Below, in pieces: positions 31,501-43,500 of a stretch of DNA of 64,000 nucleotides. The stretch lies in the NCBI GenBank assembly GCA_019095985.1, contig CM032665.1, positions 37,591,303 through 37,655,302 on the forward strand. Reading direction: 5' to 3'. Source of the stretch: Streblospio benedicti. Its lineage: Eukaryota > Annelida > Polychaeta > Spionida > Spionidae. Position 1 is the stretch's first letter, and each line of letters begins with the position of its first letter. A program made the translations under genes and the position numbers. The notes under the pieces were generated by a model. It was given only the letters and a program-made list of their open reading frames with translations, was not told where the DNA came from and searched no databases.

Positions 31501-34500
31501 GTCCACTTGGTAACACAGAGCAACTCTGATATCTAGGAATATTGGTCACTTTGATCTGTGTTAACATTGGATATCCTAATTACAGCATTACCTAATTTGA
31601 CAAAATTATGATGAAAGTTCTGTAAATGTCAAAACTTCCCAAAATGATGCATCATTGCGTTTTCCCACAAAAAGAGTTTTTTTTTCAAATGTTAGAAGTG
31701 CCCTGTGCTAGCAGTTGACCCAAATAGCATTGCTATCCTATATTACAATTTGTAGTAAATGAAGAACCAAATTAGCTTTGACATTTTTAGAACTTGATGT
31801 TGGGATTTTGTAATAACAGGAATAAGATAATTATTATCTTTTTCCTGGTAATCAGAAAACCAATTCACAGTTAAAGTAAAATTTTTGCCAGTGATATATG
31901 TACCATAGCTGGGGTTTTCTTGTGGCTTCTGTGGTCAGTTTAACCAATTTGTTCATGGCTCATCTGTCCTGGTTCATGTGTTGGTGTAACCTGGAAGTAT
32001 GTGGTTTCCTCTAAGAATAGCAGAACGTAAACCACGTTCTCAATAATAAACTTATAAAGTGACTAAAAATTTGTGTACTCTATTTGCAATATTCTTTGAA
32101 AATCATCAATTGTAAATATGACATTTCAGAGTGCAGACAGTAGACCTCTCTAGCAAAATATGCCACTTGTGTCATTAATCAATCTCAACCCTGATACTCA
32201 CTTGGATCATCTATGAGCAATATAGTGTTTGCATTTAGACACATTTGCAATTTGCATATATTGTACGTCCGAAAATTAGCAAAGGTTCTTTGTAATCATT
32301 GTTGGTTTATGGGATTCTCTTTCACACTGTACAAATATGCATTGTTCAACATCTAGCTGATGGTTTCCAGTGTTTATTTCTGCTGAGACATCTTTTCTGA
32401 TCTACGTTACAAGGGAGATCAACAGCTTTTTTTTTCTTACTTAGCCTTGTAACTAAGTATGTTCGATGTCACTTGTGCAACAACAAAAAATAATTTCTGA
32501 CCTGCCAAAGTGTTGACGCGAGTTCCATATCCACTGAAACAAATGGAATCTTTGGATGAGGATTTTTTTTAGTAACGTTTGACTTGAATAATGACGCAGC
32601 AACATATTCAAAAGATGCATTGTAATGTTATAAATTTAAAATATATACATTTACATTCTATACAAAAATCCTTATAGTTTCATTTCCATATGGGATAGAT
32701 TCATACTTTTATTTGTTGGCTGAGGACCCACAGTTAAAATAAACATTGAGGACTGGTTTACACCGTAAGTTCTACTTGCACTTGGTGAGTGACCGAGAAA
32801 TAACCAGCTGACACAGATAAAGTATTAGTCCTTCACTTTCAATGACTGACCTAGATACAGAGTTACTATGTGTTCTTGTCACAACTTTGTAGCTTGTTTC
32901 TTGTACCAATACTCATCATCAGTGTGATGGCTTCCAGTCAAGCTTTCTTGTTATTTTGCTGAATTCCCCGCAGGATCTAATCTGCTTCATTCTGGTGTAA
33001 TCAAACAGATGACATTTGACATTTGCACTTAGCACATGATGAAGTGCTGTTCATTGACTGATAAAGTAGGCCATAATACATGTACTTCATTCATGGTCCT
33101 AAATTGTATGGGTTTTGTTGTTTTGTTTTGTTTTGTTTTGGGTGAAGGTGGGGGTGGTTCTTGTTTGTTTTGTTTGTTTTGTTTGTTTTTTGGGAGAGAG
33201 GGAGTGTTATTTTAACATGGGTGATTGTATCGATATTGGTGATATTCGAAAGTGTGAATTGCATATGATTTGAATTTTTTTGTACATTATTAAGGAAGTA
33301 AATAATATAATTGATGATATTTTTTATAAAATTCTCTGAGTAGACTTTTCAAATTTACTCGCAAAATCGGTGAACATTACATTAACTGAATGATCTGCAT
33401 TCATTGCTGCTCAGTACAGTCATCTTGGGAGTCATTATGACAAGTGCTTCAATTTATGTTTGCATTGTGTTAATACTCTGAACCCTTCAACACGCATCAG
33501 AGTTGGTGCGAATAACTTTGTTTTGACTTACCGTATTTGTTCTTTTAAGCGCACAGTGCGCTTACAAAAAACAAATTTCAAACAAAAAACAAATGTCTAA
33601 TATTAGTTATAAGCGCACCCCCACAATTTTTCGCAGTTCTTGGATTTTTTCTTTTATTGCTTACCGCGAACATTCTTTCACAACGCAACCGGCATGTAAG
33701 TCTTTTTCACAATGTGCCCGGCGCATACCGGCTTGTTAGTCTTAAAATATGGCGAGATGAATATGAAATCTTTGGGAAAGTTTGGGGGGGGAGGAAATCA
33801 AATTTTGATTAATTTAATCTGTGTAAACAGTGGGGTGCGCTTAAATGAATGAATACGGTAAGGGTTACGCTCAGTTGACAAACAAGATTCAGATGTTTAT
33901 GCATTATAAATGTTCTTTTGTATTTGTAGAGGAGATTGTGATGACGCCGACCAAGAAGGGCAAGGTGACGTCCATCAAGATTGCCAAGGTGCGGAAAGAG
34001 ACGCTGGATGAGAGCAAAGTGGCACACAAGGCTGGTGGCCAGCACTCAGGCCTGGTCATCAACAAGCAGTCTGCAGGTGAAGCTACATCTTTGCCTAGTT
34101 GTTTGAAACTAGATTTACGCATTGCGCATTATGTCGGAAAGTGTTAGTTTTGTCAGGATCCACGCTCGGAGCTACTCTATGCACAGAAATTGATTTGTTT
34201 TTAACAAATTCTTTTTCCAATTGAAAGAGATATGATGTCTTCCAGCCTGCTTTGCATATTCGGTCAGTGCCCTGAATAAGTACTCGTCTACTAGTTCGAG
34301 ACTAGTATTAAATCAACATGACCAGTAAGAATTTTAGCTTGCTCATCCTCTAGACTAACCACCAGCTTTTGTCAAAACAGTAAGGTGTAGAAGATGCAAG
34401 ACGAGTAATTTTTTTTGCATTAGAATAAATACTAGTCCTGTAGACTAGTAAATGTATAATACAAAGTTAGCTGGGCCACTGTTCATGCATTTCTGTAATG

Positions 34501-37500
34501 TAATGCTGAACTTTAAATACGAAAAATACATTGTAGCTTTATATACAACTCAACATAATAAGCATGTTGCATTCCAAACATTAATGTCATTCTTCATTAT
34601 AACACACAAAATACTGCAACAGTTTATAGAATTGAAATGTTTCGGGCATTCCAGCCAGTTTTGTAAGCTTCCGTTCGTTACTGTGAATTTTTACATTTAT
34701 GAGTATTCTTTCAGTGTTTCTGAAGACTAATTTGCCGATTACGACACGTTTTCATCACTAGTCATAATAATAAGTATGCAAATTGTATATGATTCTGCAT
34801 GTATTTACATTTGCCAATCACATTTTCAAAATATGCACATCAACTTTAATATTTCAGAATATACTGAAACAAAAAATGTTTCAAAGAAATTTCATTCAAA
34901 GTCCCATGGATATAAGTTAGTTTTGTCATTGTGACAATACTGTGATGTCAATATGGAGTCTCATTTGACATATTGTGAACGCTACTGTTCGTGGGATGTT
35001 TGTCCAAGAGCTATAATTTTACATGATTGAGTGTGGTTTTTTGTAATATTAATAAACCACTGAAGTGACCAACAATGTCTATATGTTGTATAGAAATGAA
35101 TTCTAAACATTGCTATGTATTACACCTACCTGTATTAAGATACTAAAGCATTTGAAAGCTATAACCACTGTTGAACATTTTCCTCGTTTATTTGTTTACA
35201 TGTTCCTTGTGACAGGTTTATGTCTTAGGCAGAAACATGACCGATTCCTCTTTTCAAGTTGCTCAAAAATGAAGTATACTGGAAGACTGAACACATAATT
35301 ATCCATTTCAGTGTATGATTGTTTTAGACCAACAAGCTGCAATATTCCATCTCACATAAAGAACAGGTGTATTCAAAGGCCAGAGTTTAGCCAAAATTTG
35401 ACTGATTAGTGGATGTCCACCCAGACCTTTGGATATCTGATGCTTTTGTTAATAACGTTAAATTTAACATGATATATCGCAACTTCTCTATGTAAAATTG
35501 TATTTTAAAAGTGCACATTTGGATATATATGTGTAGTTGATTTTCTGGCAGTTGCATAAATTTTATCGAAGTATCTTGTACCTTTAGTATGATCTTCAAA
35601 TTAAACTGGTATTCTTTGTATATTACGATTATAAGGGTTTTAGTTTAATGTTGTGTCATAAATCAAAGTTTGCAAAAAAAAATCTCAATCTCATTTAACT
35701 AAGTTGATTATACTAAGTCTTCGTTTTTTATAATTAAGATCTACATGTTAATGAAATTTAAGTGTATTTAAAATCAAAGTAATTGAATTATTGATAAAAT
35801 AATATGGTAATGATGATAAATTGATTATTTAATTTATTTGATATTTTTATAAACGCTTTTTTTCTTCTGATGTTTACAATAGCTACTTTTTTTAACAGTG
35901 ATCATTTGAAGAGTTTGGTAACTCTTGTTAATGCCAAGCAGTTATTGTTGAGTTAAGTTGGTATTTTGAACGTTACATAATCTCAAGGAAATTAACTTAC
36001 CAGGGATTTCATTATATTGGCTTTATAGACATTAATTGAAGAAAACTAATCCAGCGTATATTTTCTTTTGCTACTGTCATTTAACAAAACTATGTTGTGT
36101 TTCTGTCCAAACAGTGCATTATGTATTATATAATATTTAGTCTATACAACTGGATTATGTACCATGAAAACAGACGTTTCATATGTGGTTACGTCATTGT
36201 GACGTAACCCCAAGATGACGTAATATAATGACGTAACCCCATATGAAACGTCTGTTTTCATGGTACATAATCCAGTTGTATAGACTAAATATTATATAGT
36301 ATACCATATATGACCATCCAAGTGCCCAGGGCAGTTAAATTGAAATTTTCTCAAACTAGGGGTTGGGCCGTTACATGAGATTGCATTTACTACATAATTC
36401 TGAAAGACATTTAGGAAAAAGAGTGGGGAGGGCTTTTACACAAGGGTGGGCATTTGGATGGTCGTATACGGTATATTAACCTGGACATCTAATCGTCACG
36501 TTGTTACCAAGTGCATCATGTCATTGTGTGTATGTTGCAGATGCTGAGCCAGAGTCTAAGCCCGACCTGCAGCTGGAGTTCAAGTGTTTCCTGGTTGACC
36601 AGAAGTCAGGAAACCACGTCCCTGTGAGTCACATTGTATTTATCATGTTAATGCATATAGACCCATTCATATTATGGACAAATGACACTGCCGTTCCATG
36701 ATTAGTGGATACTCATAGTTGCTAATCTGATATATATCGTAATGTTAGTTACGTGAGACCTGGAGTTGATCCTTGTCTTATGTAGACACTGAATTTTACA
36801 TCAGGTGTCTGCGTATGTGTGATTCTTCTTTTAATTGAATTTGGTATACAATGAACTTTGATGTGTGGAAGTTATGAAGAGTTTCCAAAGCTAGTGAAGA
36901 GAAAGTTTTACTTTTTATACCCATTGCTACAGCTGGACTCATTTTCCTTAAACTTCTATAAATCAAATCCATTAAAACTCATCAGGCTTTTTTCCCCATT
37001 CAAATCATACTATTTTGCATTTTCATTCCCTCTGGTAACTCAAAATTTGTAATAACTTCCATGTTATCAATTTTACTCGCATCAATTTTGAGATATGTTT
37101 TTCAGGAGTCACGAATTCTCAAGTTCTGGTTCGCGCTTAACACTGATTACCTAGACAAAGTGACTGGTGCATACGAGTTCTTCAAGGAACTTGTCAAACC
37201 TGACAACTTCCCAAGAGGTAAAAAGTGGGTCGGAATGTGAGGGATGTTACAAAATTGCAATGTACATTTGAAGTCATTTTTTAATTTTCCTGAAATTGAT
37301 GCAATCATACACAGAAATGCACTTAAATTGTTATTGCTGGATTACTGAAATATATTTGATTGTTCATTGTTCATCTTACTATGGTTTATGACATTTCTTT
37401 GATTTAAAAAAATCATACATTTACATATTGTGAATTTTTTTACATTTTGATAATTCACTTTTGTGCATGTCACGGTAAATGTAGTTAATAACTGTACAAC

Positions 37501-40500
37501 AGCATTGAATGTACATTCATTTTTTATTTCAAACTATTTGTATGTATAACAGCATGTGCTTAAACCTATCTATGCATAAACGTTTTTCAGACTATGTTGG
37601 TTTCATCAAGAAGGTGATGAAGCAAATGCAACAGCCCAAGTATCGCATGATTAAGAAAGTGGACGTTGATATGATGCAGCTAGACACAACCCAGGGGGTC
37701 CACCCGAGCCCAGGTAAATACACACACCCGGGGGCTTCACTCTGGGCAGGTTAATATAAATGCACACAGCAATCAATGGCACATGAGTGGCAAAAGTGGC
37801 TTTATTTGGGGAGTGACTCAATCACAGATATAAATTCCAGAGCCCTTCTAGTTAGACACTAGGGTTTCACAAACCTTTAATCAATTTAAAACACAACAAT
37901 TGTAAATAAAAAGAACTGTTATTATGGAAACATGATATATATTTTGTGGAATCTGGCAATCAGTAGTATGTCTTGATTTTTTTAATTTTCTTTCCATCTT
38001 TCTGAAAAATGATATCAAGATTGCCCTAAGCTTTAAAAAATATATATATAATATTATGAAATAAAATAGATAATATAATAGAAATTTATTTTGTTTTGGA
38101 TTTAATGTTTGGGCCTATTTTGACATTATTTTGACAACAATATGGAAAAAGTAAACAAATAAAAAAGATCATATGGAATCAGATAGGATTGTAGACAGCA
38201 GACCCAAGTTATTTTCAACATTCAAAAATACCTAAAAAAAAAATATCTATCTCCAAGGTAGCACGTACGTTTTACATCATATTACTGAATGTGGTGGACA
38301 AAACTATCTGTGATAGTAAATTTAATATTCTTTTAGTGAAATGGTAATTAAAATATTGAGGATAACTTGAGCACTATCGATAACTTGGGTCTATAATTAT
38401 GTGATGTGCAGTTGTATAGGCTTCTTACTCTTAGAGTATGTTAAATTTTCAATGTGTTTTTATTTCAATAAAAACACTTTTTGGAAAATAATCTGAGCAC
38501 ATTTTAAATGTTGAATAGCACAAAATATTAGCAGGTAGAAGTGTATATTTTATGACAGTTGATTTTGATGCCATCCTGTGTGCACCCTTTTTGTTTTGTG
38601 TCCTAGGTTTTTTAGTTTAGATATGTTTGCAATTGCAATTAGTTTCTGTTGCTTTTGTTTTCTTATTTGTTTTCACAATAATTTCGCGATTTTAGACCAA
38701 AATTTCATGGCAGCAACTGGTGAGTGATGAATGGCAACCATGGTTATTTTTGGCAACCCGCTTTAAGCAACCAACATGCTTATCTAGACATGCATGATTT
38801 TTATATCATTTTGCTCTCTGATCTTCATGCTATTGTTATAAGCTTGATTAATAAACTAATTGCTGGTTGACTAATTTAAACTTCCAGGCTATAATTCCTC
38901 AAACTTTTACTCTGTACGCTCCTGTCTTCTGCCATATTAATTGTTGATTTCCAGGCATTTTAATAGTCCTCAACACCTGGACCTCATTACACCTTGATAT
39001 TCAAGGTCTACTCATGTTTTCGCCGACTAATATCTGTTATATAAGATTTATTTTGTTGGGATGAATATTACGTTTTATAATTTGATTTGAGGAACAACAG
39101 AAAGCTATAAAGCTTTATTCTTATAAAATTTTAAATGGGCATTGCATCATGCTTTATAATCGATACTAATGTTGATGTCAACATGATGATTTCATGTATT
39201 GCCACAACTTTGTTTTTTATCCTGTCATGCATCAGCCATTATTCCTTGTGCAAATAAATAGGATAGTAATAGATGTAGATAATTGCATAGATAGATGCTA
39301 GATGATACAATCAGAATTCTTTGTCCATCATATTTATTTGAAGTTTTGAGTGATTTAATTCATACAATTCAATGAAATATCATAAAAAAGTTTTAAGACA
39401 ATTTATAGTACGAAATAGATACAGTATTTTTAGAAGAAATAATGAACACGTTCAAATTCATGCAGACAAATGATTCACATGATTGTTAAAACTTGTGTAA
39501 CTATGTATATTCTGAAATCATCAACTTTTTGTTAGTCCCTTATATTACTTTGTAGTTAAATTTATTACATGCAAAGAAATTATATTGTCTCCTCACATAA
39601 GATTTCAATTCAATATATCTTGATTTCAGAATACATAAAGTTAATTAATAGGCTTTAGATTTTGTTAAAAGTTTTTGGTGTATATATCGGCTTTTAGTGT
39701 CTATTACTTGATCTGTTCTTTCATTCTTGACATTAATTTCTCTCTTTCTGTCATCTTAGCCGAGGTTAACGATGCTGCCGGTAAGTGGAAAAAGGTCAAA
39801 TTTGGTGCAATTCTTTTTGGCCAAATTTCTATGTTATGTTGTGAGTGCATTGGAATTTTTTCTGTGGATTTCTTCCGTTTATTCCTTTATTTGCCCTGAT
39901 TAATTGTAAACAATTTTCAATATAAAAAAATGTTGAATGGAGAAAGCTAAGAACCTATTGCAAAAAATATTACAAAATATGTACTTGTCCTTATTAAGAA
40001 AGGGTCATAAAACTGTCATGTCTTGTAAGAAAAAGATTATCAAACAAAACAAATCATTTCCACCTTGGTTCTGGATCTGATCTTTAAGAAAGAGTGTGGG
40101 AAACTTTTATTCAAATCGTCAACCAAAATAAACCGTTCTTTTAGCCCACATTTTTTTTTCGTTCACATTTTTATATGTAATTATAGATGATAATGTATCC
40201 CAAATTGAACAGGTATTGAAAAAAAAATAGGTAAACTGAATTTCTACATTGTGCATTGTATTTTGCAGGCGAGTCTAACGTGTACACAATCGGTCAGATC
40301 GGCAGCCACCGTGTGGTATCAACCAAACTGCCACAGATCGGTCGCGGCATGGCAGCTCAGATCTCATCTGGCAACACAACTACACGTCTGCTTGGTATGT
40401 ACCATGCACACACAGTAAAATCAGATTTGATATTATAATATATAACGTTTACGACCATCCAAGCACTCAGGGCCGTTAAATTGAAATTTTCTCAAACTGT

Positions 40501-43500
40501 GGGGTGGGCTGTTACTCAAGAGTGCAAGTTACTACATAATTTTGTAAGGACATTTAAGAAAAAGAGGCGGAGGGCTGTTGGTACACGAGGATGGGCACGT
40601 GGATGGTCGTATACGGTAACTCTAAGAAGTAACTGTGTTTCACTACAAGTGGGTACATCTAGCTACTCCCCTAATACACCATGTACTATAGTGATCAATA
40701 CAGAATACTTTGACTGTTCTCTTGATATATGTGTAAATTCCAAGACATTTCCACCAAGCCTTTTTAGTTTAACAGAAATACTACAGTTATGGTTGAGAAA
40801 CGTTTTACATTGACTTTCATTGTTTTTTCATCTTTCATTTGCCACCTTTGAAATGTGTCTTTCTATACCAAAATTTGTAGTCATGATTTTGTATTTACAG
40901 TGTAGCATATTTTTAACTGATTAGAAGTCACTTGTTGATTTAATGTGAACACCCCAAACGTAAACGTAACATAACGTAAGCTTTTTTATAATACTGTAAT
41001 TTCTTCATTTCAACAACTATCACAATTTACCAATATATAACTCAATATTAGCTATTTTGTTTCATGTTTCAGGCACTTTCAGCGACATTGAGCATGTTTT
41101 GCTGGTGGGGGTGGGAGGTGGCGTGCCCCACTACACAGATTTCTACAAGCACTGTAGGCTCGGTAAGCTACCACGCACATAGGCTTATCATGTAGAATTT
41201 TTCACCAAAAAATTTCAAAAATCTATTTATTATTGATATTACATGCCATCATCAAACTTTACAGAATTTGAAATTTGAAAGTTCGAATATCAAAGGCCTA
41301 TGGATTCAGGTTGATGTTATACGAGTTAAAATTATAATTTGCTCTTTCTATAGACCCCCGGAAAGCAATATACATTCTGGCCAGACCTGTCAGGTGCTTT
41401 AGATTATGTCAAACAATATCAAGTGCAAAATTTATTTATACTCTAGGTGATTTAAAAAACTATGGGTGTCACAAATATGGCATAATACATACTCAATTGA
41501 GAATGCAATGCAGTAAGCTTACTCTATGATCACGTAAACTGCATGTAGTTGAGTCTCCAGCTTGTGCTTGTGGACACAGTGTAGAAAATAGTGAACACTT
41601 TCTTTTGAATTGCCCTTAGTATTACAATATGAGATATGCATTGCTTCAATCAATCAATGAAAATCTAAACATAAAGGAATAATAAAATTTTGGCTTAAAT
41701 ATTACTAGAAGGATATGATGATTTTGATTATAAGTAAAACAGTCAATTATTTGATTTTGTACATGAATATTTAGAGGATTCCAGTAGACTTTAATGAAAA
41801 TCATCCAATAGCATTTTGTTACCTGTTGAGAAGGTGTAAATGTGTGCGTGTGTGTTTGTGTGAATGCAGTTTTATTTTATTTTTTTCAGGGAAATGCTTA
41901 TATCGCATTTTAGTTGCTGCCTAATCCATTTACACATCTATATTCTTATTGCTATAAAATATTTTTAAACCAAACTTTACAGAATACAAATTAAAGTAAA
42001 AATAGAAACGGAAAAAAATGTCAAAATGAGTTAGGAAATTTGAAAAAAATAGATATGACATTTTCACCTAAATAATATCGATACTTACTACTTGATGTTT
42101 ATTATCAAAATATATCAATGCCAACCGTGATGAACATTCTAGAAAAAAACCTTTTGAAAGCATAAAACTATCCTAACATTGAAGTACTAGATTTTGAACA
42201 ATAATGCTCACATGTTGTGTAGGTGATGTTGTCGTAGCGACGCCCAATGAGAAGGGCAACATGTACATCTTCTGTGACCGCATCAACCACGACGAGGAGA
42301 GAGGAACCATGTCCTACGCCCTCAAATCGTGGGCGCCCGCAGAGCTGTGTATACAGCAGGTATGTCAACACCGGAGTTTAGATCGTGAGTATCAACTTGA
42401 GACTGAGCTCCTAATCCAAAATCTTAAATTTTGATATCGTTTAAAGTGTTTTATAGTAACATTTCAATGTTTTGTTTAGATGTTAAGTGAGTGGTTTCAG
42501 TTGACCATGTATCTTGAGTACAGCTGTATCAGCGTATTGTTTTTATTAGTGAGCATGTCTTTACCCTATATAGCAATTATAAGTCTCTTGTCACCATGAC
42601 AATGTGAAGTTGTGACTTGCGACCACAGTAAAAAAGGTGCAAGAATTTAAATACATAATAGTTTGGTGGATAGAGATAGAGATATAGATCATTTAGAAAT
42701 ATTACACCTGCCTTGGGCCCCTGATATGAAGGTTTTTGAAGGCTTGAGAAATATCCAATTTTGTTAATGATTCTGTAGACTTGTAAATAAATTCATTGGA
42801 TTTCTTAATCATGTAAATGAAATTATTGATTTTGCGACAAATCTATAGAAACTCACTGTCTTGATATTTTCAGACATTTTCCATGTCCATCTTCCGAGAC
42901 TTCTTAACCAGATGGAAGATCAAAATGATTAAGACAGTGAGTTTCTATGGATTTATCGCAAAATCAATTATTTTGTTTATTTATTTGTTGATTCTGTAGA
43001 CGTCTGAGATGCTGATCGACCAGACGAAGCGGGACTCGTTGCGAGGCTACCAGTGGGAGAAGAACATCGAGGAAGGACAGCAGCAGCTACTGGGGCAAGA
43101 GGTACGCCTCGCTGTTTCTTATACCGTATACGACCATCCAAGCACCCGGGGACGTTAAATTGAAATTTTCTCAAACTGGGGGGTGGGCTATTACACAAGA
43201 GTGCAGTTACTACATAATTCTTAAAGACATTTAAGAAAAAGAGGGGGAGGGTGTTAAACTAGGGTGGGCACTTGGATGGTCGTATATGGTATACAGTAGA
43301 ACCTCCCTATTGAGACCACATCTATACTAAGACCACTTTTCACTGTCCCAAACGTTCATAAAACTACCAAAATGAACCTCTGTATAGAAATCACCACTGT
43401 ATCGAGACCACTAACACTGGTGCAAACGGTGGTCCTAATAGAGAAGTTCTAAATAATATTCTTAAACAAGTTGAACTGCTTCGCTCATACGTAAGGCAGT

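Larger units (their letters stand above)
19594..33929 (+). other. First intron of the NP-I gene, about 14.3 kb
   Basis: Separates the start codon exon (13 coding bases) from the rest. AT-rich; it contains four MITEs of the GACCACC family, a TTTTG/TTTGT microsatellite near 33115–33190, a 21-base G run near 27583–27603, and a TA-type MITE just before the acceptor. No exon-like coding segment was found in it on either strand. Long first introns often carry enhancers, but none can be named here. Confidence 0.7.

Noticed and set aside
42977-43198. Minus-strand frame of 73 codons
   Set aside because: Shadow of the NP-I exon at 43000–43101 plus part of a MITE.
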